Source: Marinobacter vinifirmus
GTDB taxonomy: Bacteria; Pseudomonadota; Gammaproteobacteria; Pseudomonadales; Oleiphilaceae
Reading direction: 5' to 3'
Assembly: GCF_002258215.1 (NCBI RefSeq)
Contig: NZ_NEFY01000001.1
Coordinates: 456,920-520,919, forward strand
DNA: 64,000 nt
Part shown: positions 41,184-49,349 of the stretch, piece by piece
Layout of the letters: the number at the start of each line of letters is the position of its first letter
Position numbering within the stretch: the stretch's first letter is position 1
Made by a program: the position numbers and the translations under genes
The notes under the pieces: generated by a model
Database searches by the model: none
What the model was told of the DNA's origin: nothing
The model's input: the letters and a program-made list of their open reading frames with translations, nothing else

Positions 41184-41252
41184 AGAGCCTTCGGCCACGG
41201 ACACTCGTGGCCGCCCTACCCAAGCTTCGCCCTTAGTCATTCCGAAGTGGTT

Positions 41253-41286
41253 GCACTCCCGAATCTTGTCTATAGTGAGGGAGTGC
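41253..41286. promoter_or_regulatory. Inverted repeat upstream of the DUF1302 gene
   Basis: GCACTCCC at 41253 and GGGAGTGC at 41279 are perfect inverted 8-mers separated by 18 bases, about 170 bp upstream of the DUF1302 ATG in a 272 bp gap. This could be an operator, possibly for the MalT-like regulator encoded at 44870, or a transcript hairpin. No second copy was found upstream of that regulator. Confidence 0.4.
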
Positions 41287-41455
41287 GAGAACACCATGAA
41301 CGGAGAGTGACTGCAAAATCATACTTTTGACTGATCAAAGCCCCCACAGGCCTTGGATATAGTGCAAGCATCACGGCACTGTAAGTACAGCCGCCAGGAC
41401 AAAAACACCAGAACAACCGAGCAGCGACTCAGAACAACAACGGAGTAGCCTTCCA

Positions 41456-43282
41456 ATGACAAGAAAAACTCAACCGTGGCAGCGTTGGACCAAGTTACCA
41501 CTGGCCGTAGCCATAGCCGCCGGCGTATCCACACCGGCCTCCGCCATCTCGTTTTACATGGGCGATGTAGAAGCTCAGTTCAACACGACGCTGTCTGCGG
41601 GTGTTGGCTGGCGGGTGGAAGATCCGGACAGCCGCCTGATTGCCCAGGGCAATCTGGGTCCTGAGTATGCGTTTGGTCCTGTCGGCGCCTCAACTAATAA
41701 CTATGATGACGGTAACCTCAACTTCGAAAAGGGCGATACCTACTCTAAGGTCGTCAAAGGTAACAGTGAGCTGTTTATCGATTATTCGGTCGATAGCAAT
41801 GTCCTGACGCGTGTTGGTGGCTTGCTCCGTGGTCGTTATTGGTACGACTTTGAGTTGAAAGACGAAAAGCGTGCAATTGATCCAGTCGGTCAGCGCCGGT
41901 CACTAAGCCCGGACGGTATGGATAACGCCTCTGGCGGAGAGATCCTCGATGCTTACGTATTCTCTGATTGGTATTTCGGTGATGTGCCAGTCAGCCTGCG
42001 TTACGGTAAACAAGTTGTATCCTGGGGCGAAAGTACCTTTATTCAGGGTGGTATCAACACCATCAACCCGATTGACGTTCCAGCCTTTCGTGCTCCGGGT
42101 GCCCAGCTGAAAGACGCGTTGTTGCCCGTTGAGATGTTCTACATGTCTGCCGGTGTCACCGAAAATATCACACTGGAGACCTTCGTTCAGACAGACTGGG
42201 AAAAGGTGCGCATTGATGATTGTGGTACTTTCTTCTCGACCAACGACTTCGTAGCTGACGGTTGTGGCCCGGTTCTTCTGGCTGGTCAGTTGCCGGACTC
42301 GCAGGCTGAGGCCCAGGGCTTCATTGCCCCCCGTTTGGGTGACCAGGAAGCGGATGCAAAAGACCAGTTCGGTGTTGCCATGCGTTGGTATGTTCCAGCC
42401 CTTAACGACTCTGAACTCGGCTTCTACTACATCAAGTACAACAGCCGACTGCCGTACATTAGCGGTGTTACCTCCAATCAGGCTGAAGGCGGTCGATTCC
42501 CTAGTTACTTTATTGAGTACCCTGAAGGTATTGACCTTTACGGTGTAAGTATCAACACAACGACGCCCGGCGGTTGGTCTCTGGGTGCCGAATACAGCTA
42601 CCGTGACAAGTTGCCTATTCAGTGGAATGCTTTCGAACTGATTTACGGCGGTTTGCAGCGTGATACAAGCTTGCTCTATCAGCGAGAGGCTCCTCGCCTG
42701 CAAGAGCAGTATGGCACCACAGATAATTTGGCAGTGTCAGGGTATGACAAGTATGGCGTTTCCCAGGCCCAGATGACTTTGATTAAGTTCTTTGATCAGA
42801 TTATGGGCGCAAGCCGAATGTCCTTTGTAGGTGAAGTGGGCGCAACCTATGTTCATAATCTTCCGGGTAAAGACGAAGCCCGGTACGGACGCTCCGGCAC
42901 CTTCGGTATTGGTGCCTTGCCCGGTGGGCAGTGTGAAGCTGGTGAGTCTGCCAACATCAATCCGACCTATTGCACCAACGACGGCTACGTAACTGACTTC
43001 TCCTGGGGTTACCGTGCCCGTTTTGTCTGGGACTACCCGAACGCGATTGCAGGCATCAACCTGTCTCCGCAAATTGCCTGGAGTCATGACGTAAAAGGCT
43101 ACGCCCCGCAACCCGGTGGCGCCTTCAACGAAGGCAACAAATCCATCGGTTTGTCTCTGACAGGCGTATACCAGAACAAGATCACCGGCAACATTGGTTA
43201 TACCAACTACTTCGGTGGCAAGCCGTATAACGAAATGACCGACCGGGATTTCGTGAGCGCGAGTGTTTCCTACTCCTTCTGA
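41456..43282 (+). CDS. DUF1302-family outer-membrane protein
   Basis: A 608-residue exported protein with a signal peptide (about 1-30, PLAVAIAAGVSTPASA). The mature part alternates short polar and amphipathic strands and ends with SYSF, whose terminal phenylalanine is typical of Bam-inserted beta-barrels. DUF1302 proteins are usually encoded next to DUF1329 proteins, as here, and often near RND/MMPL transporters and hydrophobic-compound catabolism. A role in handling lipids or hydrocarbons at the outer membrane is inference. A GGAG lies about 11 bases before the ATG. The gene is less GC-rich than neighbouring core genes. Confidence 0.85.
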   Translation: MTRKTQPWQRWTKLPLAVAIAAGVSTPASAISFYMGDVEAQFNTTLSAGVGWRVEDPDSRLIAQGNLGPEYAFGPVGASTNNYDDGNLNFEKGDTYSKVVKGNSELFIDYSVDSNVLTRVGGLLRGRYWYDFELKDEKRAIDPVGQRRSLSPDGMDNASGGEILDAYVFSDWYFGDVPVSLRYGKQVVSWGESTFIQGGINTINPIDVPAFRAPGAQLKDALLPVEMFYMSAGVTENITLETFVQTDWEKVRIDDCGTFFSTNDFVADGCGPVLLAGQLPDSQAEAQGFIAPRLGDQEADAKDQFGVAMRWYVPALNDSELGFYYIKYNSRLPYISGVTSNQAEGGRFPSYFIEYPEGIDLYGVSINTTTPGGWSLGAEYSYRDKLPIQWNAFELIYGGLQRDTSLLYQREAPRLQEQYGTTDNLAVSGYDKYGVSQAQMTLIKFFDQIMGASRMSFVGEVGATYVHNLPGKDEARYGRSGTFGIGALPGGQCEAGESANINPTYCTNDGYVTDFSWGYRARFVWDYPNAIAGINLSPQIAWSHDVKGYAPQPGGAFNEGNKSIGLSLTGVYQNKITGNIGYTNYFGGKPYNEMTDRDFVSASVSYSF

Positions 43283-43315
43283 ACCGGACCGAATTCGTTT
43301 AACGAGGTAACTTAA

Positions 43316-44677
43316 ATGAAACTGAACAAGAAACTACTGGCCACCGGCGTTCTGACTGCAAGTTTGTTTGCAGGCCAGGCCTGGGGCGCGGTTTCTGCCC
43401 AGGAAGCAGCCAAGCTGGGTGATACCCTCACTCCGATGGGTGCGGAGAAAGCCGGCAACGGCGGCGACATTCCGGCCTGGGACGGCGGGCTTTCCGAGCC
43501 TCCGGCCGGATACAAGGGGGACGGCATTTACGTGAACCCCTTCGCCGGTGAGCAACCGAAGTTTGTTATCGACCGGAGCAATGTCGACCAGCACGCAGAC
43601 AAGTTGTCTCCGGGCCAGGTCGAGATGATCCGCAAGTACGATAACTACAGGATTCCGGTATATCCGACTCACCGTACCGCCACTTATCCGAAGAAGATCA
43701 TGGATGAGACCGTAGCGAATGCGACCAAGGCAGAACTGGTGTCTGGCGGTAACGGTATCGACAACTACCAGGATGCCACGCCGTTCCCGATTCCCCAGAA
43801 CGGCCTGGAAGTAATCTGGAACCACATTACCCGTTACCGGGGTGGTTCTGTGCAGCGTAACGTGGGTCAGGTAACTCCGACCGCGGGCGGCGATTTCTCT
43901 GTGGTGAAATTCCAGGAAGAACTGGTGTGGAACAGCTACCTGACCGACTACGAGCCGGGTAAAGACGATAACGTCCTGTTCTACTTCAAGCAGTCGATCA
44001 CCGCGCCGGCGCGCTTGGCGGGTAACGTACTGCTGGTTCACGAAACCCTGGACCAGGTAGCCGAACCACGCCGTGCCTGGTTGTACAACGCCGGCCAGCG
44101 CCGTGTTCGCCGTGCGCCCCAGGTTGCCTATGACGGCCCGGGTACCGCGGCTGACGGTATGCGTACCTCAGACAACCTGGACATGTACAACGGTGCTCCG
44201 GATCGCTACAACTGGGAGTTGATTGGCAAGAAAGAGATGTACATTCCGTACAACTCTTACAAGCTGCTGGATCGTGGCCTGAGCTACGACGAGATTATCC
44301 AGCCTGGCCATATCAACCAGGACCTGGCCCGCTACGAGTTGCACCGTGTGTGGCATGTGCGCGCCACCCTGAAAGAGGGCGAGCGCCACGTCTATGCCCA
44401 GCGTGACTTCTACATTGATGAAGACACCTGGCAGGCTTCTGTGATCGACCATTACGATGGCCGTGGTGAGCTGTGGCGTGTGGGCGAAGCACATGCGGTT
44501 CAGATGTACGACCAGGACGTTCCCTGGTACGCCATCGAAGCACTGTACGACCTGCTCTCCGGTCGCTACCTGGCACTGGGCCTGACCAACGAGGAGAACA
44601 CTCCGTACTCCTTCGGCGTTGAGCGCCAGTCCCGTGATTTCACTCCGGCCGCTCTGCGCCGGGCGGGAACTCGCTAA
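43316..44677 (+). CDS. DUF1329-family periplasmic protein
   Basis: A 453-residue exported protein with signal peptide at about 1-26 (LLATGVLTASLFAGQAWGA). The DUF1329 domain fills the rest. Typical family sequence includes DTLTPMGAEKAGN, YKLLDRGLSYDEIIQPGHIN, RYELHRVWHVRATLKEGERH and QRDFYIDEDTWQASVIDHYDG. It lies 33 bp after the DUF1302 gene and is surely in the same operon. A strong terminator follows. The family is often considered related to lipoprotein-sorting-type lipid-binding folds, but its function is unproven. Confidence 0.87.
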   Translation: MKLNKKLLATGVLTASLFAGQAWGAVSAQEAAKLGDTLTPMGAEKAGNGGDIPAWDGGLSEPPAGYKGDGIYVNPFAGEQPKFVIDRSNVDQHADKLSPGQVEMIRKYDNYRIPVYPTHRTATYPKKIMDETVANATKAELVSGGNGIDNYQDATPFPIPQNGLEVIWNHITRYRGGSVQRNVGQVTPTAGGDFSVVKFQEELVWNSYLTDYEPGKDDNVLFYFKQSITAPARLAGNVLLVHETLDQVAEPRRAWLYNAGQRRVRRAPQVAYDGPGTAADGMRTSDNLDMYNGAPDRYNWELIGKKEMYIPYNSYKLLDRGLSYDEIIQPGHINQDLARYELHRVWHVRATLKEGERHVYAQRDFYIDEDTWQASVIDHYDGRGELWRVGEAHAVQMYDQDVPWYAIEALYDLLSGRYLALGLTNEENTPYSFGVERQSRDFTPAALRRAGTR

Positions 44678-44700
44678 CCGGTCTCACGTAACCGGTTGAG

Positions 44701-44733
44701 AAAGGCGGGCCAGCGATGGCCCGCCTTTTTTTT
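44701..44733 (+). terminator. Intrinsic terminator after the DUF1302-DUF1329 operon
   Basis: AAGGCGGGCC and GGCCCGCCTT form a 10 bp stem around AGCGAT, followed by eight T residues, 24 bp after the DUF1329 stop. The T-run directly abuts the CRP-like site. Confidence 0.88.
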
Positions 44734-44748
44734 GTGAGCGCTATCACA
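44733..44748. promoter_or_regulatory. Perfect CRP/Vfr-type binding site
   Basis: TGTGAGCGCTATCACA fits the CRP consensus TGTGA-N6-TCACA exactly. It lies about 120 bp upstream of the GTG of the LuxR/MalT-type gene, overlapping the end of the preceding terminator. This suggests cAMP-dependent control of that regulator by a CRP/Vfr homologue; the latter protein is not in the window. Confidence 0.65.
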
Positions 44749-44869
44749 TTACTGCGCTGGAAAATCGTCACTAACCCCGTTTAGCCCCGCCAATTTTTTG
44801 CAGCCAGACCCCGCTTTGGTTTACTCTCGAGGCCAATCTCTAATACTAAAGGTGTAATCGGGGCCGTGA

Positions 44870-47560
44870 GTGAAATCCTTTAACGAAGGCAACGCCGCCA
44901 ACGACGAGTTTCAGGGCGCCAATACCAGCCTGCAAAACGGCGAGCTGGTTCGGGATTTACTGGAGCACCGGCTTCAGTTGCCGGCCATTCCAAAAGATCA
45001 CCAGCCCCGCCCAGCGCTTTCCAAACAGATCCTGGATAGCCTCGCGCCCCGCTCCCTGTTGATGCTGGAAGCGCCCTGCGGTTACGGCAAAACCCACAGC
45101 CTGGTCAGCGCCCTGAGCGAGGGTGCCAGTGAGTTTGACCGGATTCGCTGGGTTACCCTGAATGCCGGCGACAACGCGCCGTCCCGTTTATTATCCCTCA
45201 TCGCCATGGCACTGGATTTGCCGCAGTCCCTGCACCCCGGCAATCAGGGCGGTGGCACGTTTGAAGACAACCTGGCCGTTATGCTGGTGGCCAAGGGCCG
45301 GCTGGAGCAGCAAGGCCGGGATGTGCTTGTGCTGGATAACCTGCACCACCTGACCAATCCGGCGGTGGGCGGGCTGCTGCAGCAGCTTGTCTGCGATATG
45401 CCAGAAAACCTGTCGGTAGCTTTTACCTCCCGGCTGCCTTTGCCGTTCGAATGCCACACCCTTGAGCTGGAAAACCGTTACCAATGTATCGGCCGCGAGA
45501 GCCTGGAATTCACCCGTTCGGAAACCTTTGCCTACTTCCAGGACGCCCGGCCGGACAGCCTGATTACCAGTGTCGCCATTGATCACCTGTATAGCCTCAC
45601 CGAAGGCTGGCCCACGCCGCTGGCCCTGTACCGGCGGGAGTTGCTGCGCAGCCCGGAACGCCGGCCGATGCAGGAAACCGGCTCCGTTGAGCGCTTCCTG
45701 AAAGGCTCGGTGCTGGGGCAGATGGCGCCCGGCCAGATGAATTCGCTGCGCATGATGGCGGAGCTGGACGGTGTGTCAGATGAACTGTTTATCGCGCTGC
45801 AGGCATCGGTTGGCGACTCGGGTATGCTGCCGTCCGTTGCCTGTGAAAAGGGCTTGCCCCTGCAGCCGGTATCCGGCCGTGGCCGCTGGTATCGCCTCAA
45901 TCCTTTACTTCAGGCCTGGCTGAAAACACCGGCACTGGGTGGTTACAACACCCGCATGCTGCTGGCCAGCCGCTGGTTCGGGCAGCGGAACCAGTTTCCG
46001 GAGGCCTTGAAATACGCACTGCTGTCCGGAGATGCCGAAGAAGTCGTGCGCATTGCCTCTGAGGGCACCGAAGCCCTGTTGCTGGGGCAGGACACCGCAT
46101 CGCTGCTCACCCTGCGCAAACACCTGCCTGCCGGCTTGCTGGAGCGCAGCGCGCGATTACGCATTGTCTACAGCTGGGTTCATGCCATTGGCGGACAGTT
46201 CCACCAGGCCCGGCAGTTGCTCGAAGGCTTCTCGCCGGAAGACCGGGAACAGCAGGAAGCCCGTATTTATGCCCTGAAAGCCTTTATCCTGCGGGGCGAA
46301 GGCTATGTGCAGCCAGCCCTGGCCATGGCAGACAAGGCGCTCGCCGCTGGAGGCTTATCACCCCAGGCTCAGCTGGTCACCCAGATTGTTCGTGCCAGCG
46401 CCTTGTGTGCCGCCGGCAAATTTCATGAAGCCCGGGACGCCAACCGCGCCGCGGCCAAGCTGGCCCGGGAAGCGGGAGACTCCGGTTCCGAGGCGCTGGC
46501 GGTTTACGCCCACGCCCGCATTGAGCTGGGCAAGGGCGCGCTCGGGCATGCCGAGCAGCTGCTCAGAACCGGCCTGGACACCGCCATGCACGAACTCAGC
46601 CGTCCGGCGCGTATCGGCGAAACCCGGCTGGAACTGAACCTGGTACTGGTGCTGTGGCACCAGGGCCGGCTGGACGAAGCCGATCGCCTGTTGGTGAGCT
46701 GCTCACGCCATGCCGAACAGACCCGGGACCTGGGCCTGTTGCTGGCCATGGCCCTGAGGGTGCTGATGTGTAAAGCCGAGGGCCGCCTGGAAGATGCCTT
46801 TGTCTGGATTGGCCGGGCAGAGCGGGCCATGCACGCCTGGCAGGTGGATGAATCCCTGTACGTGCCGGTACTGGAAGCCCTGAAAGCCAGCTGCTGGTTA
46901 TCCCATGGCCAGACAGAAAGTGCCGCCCAGGCCATCGAAAAGCTCCAGCCGTATCGACAGGGTGGCTGCGTGCCGGAATTATTCCCCATGATGCCGGGGC
47001 TGATGGACTGCCTGCAGGTTCGGGCGGACATGGCCAGTGGTGACCTGGTTCGTGCCAGGGCGCAGTTGGACGCGGTTCTGGGCCGTTACGGCGATACCTT
47101 ACCCTGGGGGCTGGAACTGCACGTTGGCCTGCTGAGTGCCGTCCTGCTGCAACAGGAGAAGGGTTTGCCGGCCGCCAGGAAACAGCTGGAGCAGGTGATT
47201 CGCCAGGCTGCCAGCGAGCGCTTTATCAGCCCGTTTGCGGAGCTGGTCAACGAACTCACACCGCTGATGCAGAAATGCTTCCGGCAATTACCGGAAAACG
47301 CCTTCAACCGGGATTTGGGCCAGCTGTTTGGTCTCAACAATGCGCCTGTCGCCACAGAGACCCTTGCTGAACCCATCAGCGACCGGGAGCAGGGCGTACT
47401 GGAGCTGATCGCTCAGGGCTTGTCGAACCAGGAGATCGCAGACAAGCTGCACATTTCCCTGCACACCGTGAAAACCCACGCCCGCCGGATCAACGCCAAG
47501 CTGGATGTGAAATCGCGAACCCAGGCCATTGTCCGGGCTCGCGAACTGGGCATCCTGTAA
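44870..47560 (+). CDS. MalT-type LuxR-family ATP-dependent regulator
   Basis: An 896-residue STAND-class activator. Walker A APCGYGKT at about 68-75, a Walker B-like [10 protein letters not shown] near 150, a long TPR-like helical region (about 400-800), and a C-terminal LuxR helix-turn-helix (about 835-890: [20 protein letters not shown] and [20 protein letters not shown]). Such proteins bind ATP and a small inducer, oligomerise, and activate promoters with activator binding sites. It follows the DUF1302/DUF1329 pair and probably regulates it. It starts with GTG at 44870; the ribosome-binding site is weak. Confidence 0.9.
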   Translation: MKSFNEGNAANDEFQGANTSLQNGELVRDLLEHRLQLPAIPKDHQPRPALSKQILDSLAPRSLLMLEAPCGYGKTHSLVSALSEGASEFDRIRWVTLNAGDNAPSRLLSLIAMALDLPQSLHPGNQGGGTFEDNLAVMLVAKGRLEQQGRDVLVLDNLHHLTNPAVGGLLQQLVCDMPENLSVAFTSRLPLPFECHTLELENRYQCIGRESLEFTRSETFAYFQDARPDSLITSVAIDHLYSLTEGWPTPLALYRRELLRSPERRPMQETGSVERFLKGSVLGQMAPGQMNSLRMMAELDGVSDELFIALQASVGDSGMLPSVACEKGLPLQPVSGRGRWYRLNPLLQAWLKTPALGGYNTRMLLASRWFGQRNQFPEALKYALLSGDAEEVVRIASEGTEALLLGQDTASLLTLRKHLPAGLLERSARLRIVYSWVHAIGGQFHQARQLLEGFSPEDREQQEARIYALKAFILRGEGYVQPALAMADKALAAGGLSPQAQLVTQIVRASALCAAGKFHEARDANRAAAKLAREAGDSGSEALAVYAHARIELGKGALGHAEQLLRTGLDTAMHELSRPARIGETRLELNLVLVLWHQGRLDEADRLLVSCSRHAEQTRDLGLLLAMALRVLMCKAEGRLEDAFVWIGRAERAMHAWQVDESLYVPVLEALKASCWLSHGQTESAAQAIEKLQPYRQGGCVPELFPMMPGLMDCLQVRADMASGDLVRARAQLDAVLGRYGDTLPWGLELHVGLLSAVLLQQEKGLPAARKQLEQVIRQAASERFISPFAELVNELTPLMQKCFRQLPENAFNRDLGQLFGLNNAPVATETLAEPISDREQGVLELIAQGLSNQEIADKLHISLHTVKTHARRINAKLDVKSRTQAIVRARELGIL

Positions 47561-48457
47561 TCAGGCGCCCACTTTCAATTCCTCGATGCGGGCGTCTTTC
47601 TCGGCCCAGATCCCGCTTACCCAGCGCTGGAAGTCTGCCCGCAGCTCCCGGTTACCTTCGTAATCCATGCCCAGAAAACGCTCCGGCACTTCCCGGGTGC
47701 GGATATCGATGATAATCCGGCGCACCCGGCCGCTCAGGTAATCCCAGATCCCGGGCCGTCCGTCCGGGTACACAATGGTCACATCCAGCATGGTGTGGAT
47801 CATCTCGCCCATGGCGCCGAACACAAACGCGGTGCCGCCGGCCTTCGGCTTCAGCAGGTTCTTGTAGGGGGAGTTCTGCCGGGCGTGCTTTTCCGGGGTA
47901 AAGCGGGTGCCCTCCATAAAATTGAAAATGGTCACCGGGGTGTAGCGGAACTTCTCGCAGGCCTTGCGGGTAGCCTCTATATCCTTGCCCTTCAGCTCCG
48001 GCCGCCTGGCGATCTGCTCCTTGGTGTGCCGGTGCATGAAGGGGAAGTCCAGCCCCCACCAGGCAACACCCAGCAGCGGCACCCAGATCAGTTCCTTTTT
48101 GAGGAAAAACTTAAGCAGAGGAATCTTGTTGTTCAGGGCGTACTGGATGGCAGTAATGTCAGTCCAGCTCTGGTGGTTGCAGGTAACGAAGTACCAATGC
48201 TTCTTGCTCAGCTCCCGGGCGCCGCGAACATCCCACTCAATCTTGTGGAACAGGTCCGCCAGGGTGTTATTGAAACCAATCCAGTACCAGGCAATCAGGT
48301 TCACCATCCGTGTACACAGGGTACGCACCAATTTCACCGGAATAATCAGTTTAATGATCGCGAACAGCAGCAAAAATGGCAGGAAAATAAGGGTGTTCGT
48401 CAGGATAAGCAAAACCACCAGGACCCCTTTCAACGGGGCGGGCAAAAAGTCCAGCAT
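47561..48457 (-). CDS. PlsC-family membrane acyltransferase
   Basis: A 298-residue 1-acyl-glycerol-3-phosphate-type acyltransferase. An N-terminal hydrophobic region (about 8-40, KGVLVVLLILTNTLIFLPFL) anchors it. The catalytic HxxxxD motif is in CNHQSWTDI, and FMEGTRFTPEKH supplies the glycerol-phosphate-binding EGTR. Similar to the YihG-type branch, which remodels phospholipid acyl chains. It lies 12 bp after the Bax-like gene on the same strand. Confidence 0.9.
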   Translation of the reverse strand: MLDFLPAPLKGVLVVLLILTNTLIFLPFLLLFAIIKLIIPVKLVRTLCTRMVNLIAWYWIGFNNTLADLFHKIEWDVRGARELSKKHWYFVTCNHQSWTDITAIQYALNNKIPLLKFFLKKELIWVPLLGVAWWGLDFPFMHRHTKEQIARRPELKGKDIEATRKACEKFRYTPVTIFNFMEGTRFTPEKHARQNSPYKNLLKPKAGGTAFVFGAMGEMIHTMLDVTIVYPDGRPGIWDYLSGRVRRIIIDIRTREVPERFLGMDYEGNRELRADFQRWVSGIWAEKDARIEELKVGA

Positions 48458-48469
48458 GGAAAAGTCTCG

Positions 48470-49288
48470 TCAGTCCAGTTGAGCCCGGAATTGCTTGTCG
48501 TAGAATTCCAGGTTGTTGTAGCGAATCATGGCGCGGATCTCTTTTATATATTCCTCGCCCCTTTCGGAATAGCTCAGCAGGCCTTGTGCCAGGGCAATGC
48601 CGGAAAACGCATCACCGTCGGCCCTGGCTGCCGAGCGTATCGACCGCAGCTGCTGGTAGGCAGGGTGCCGGTTCAGATTCTGGATGTAAGAGCGCACAGA
48701 ATAATAAGGCGACGAAAACTTTGCCACCTCATGGTTGGCCCCTTCCGGGCGGCTCAGCGGCACCAGCCCGCAGCCACGGGTAAAACACCACTGGCCAAAC
48801 AGGTTGTTGCCCTCGGTGGCAAAGCGGGAAGTGCCCCAGGCAGATTCATTGGCGGCCTGGGCCATAATCAGGGACGGAGGAATCACATCCAGCTTTTCCG
48901 TGAGTTGCTCAAGCTGTTTGGGGCTGCCGTTCTTCGCCTCAACTCTCAGCCGGTCCGCCTGCCGTTCCAGCCACTCCAGCTCATCGTCAGCCAGCTCGTC
49001 TTTGCCAGAGAGGGATTGCAGGTATTCCCGCTCCAGCAGAATGCGGTTGTTGGCCAGTTCAATGCGAGGGTAAAGAAACGAGAAAAAGGCGGCCTTCTTT
49101 TCGGTGGTGTCCTGGTACCCGGAAAAATCCGGCAGGCCGTCGGCGGTCCATTCAGGCAACTTGGGCAGGGAGCCCAGGGCAATGTCGGTGTCTTCACTTT
49201 CCGGGGGTTCGGGGGAATACAAAGCACCGGCAATCGCAAATAACACCAGGGGAACACACAGCAAAAGTGCCCGGGAGATTAACGTCAT
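48470..49288 (-). CDS. Bax-like protein with glucosaminidase domain
   Basis: A 272-residue exported or membrane-anchored protein: signal/anchor at about 1-24 (LISRALLLCVPLVLFAIAGA), then a helical linker. A C-terminal N-acetylglucosaminidase-type domain follows, with PPSLIMAQAANESAWGTSRF (catalytic glutamate in NES) and GNNLFGQWCF. The family cuts or binds peptidoglycan. The start MTLISR at 49288 is preferred to the MARGF start at 49303; both are possible. It is probably co-transcribed with the acyltransferase. Confidence 0.87.
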   Translation of the reverse strand: MTLISRALLLCVPLVLFAIAGALYSPEPPESEDTDIALGSLPKLPEWTADGLPDFSGYQDTTEKKAAFFSFLYPRIELANNRILLEREYLQSLSGKDELADDELEWLERQADRLRVEAKNGSPKQLEQLTEKLDVIPPSLIMAQAANESAWGTSRFATEGNNLFGQWCFTRGCGLVPLSRPEGANHEVAKFSSPYYSVRSYIQNLNRHPAYQQLRSIRSAARADGDAFSGIALAQGLLSYSERGEEYIKEIRAMIRYNNLEFYDKQFRAQLD

Positions 49289-49349
49289 AAAACCTCTCGC
49301 CAAAATCGATATGGCAGGAATTATAACAGGTTATACGGCTTACGCCTGT

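Noticed and set aside
40026..41297. A 423-codon open frame opposite zapE
   Set aside because: Complete antisense overlap with a clear AFG1-family ATPase gene.
47795..49243. A 482-codon plus-strand frame opposite the acyltransferase and Bax-like genes
   Set aside because: It spans two minus-strand genes with clear motifs and has no domain of its own.
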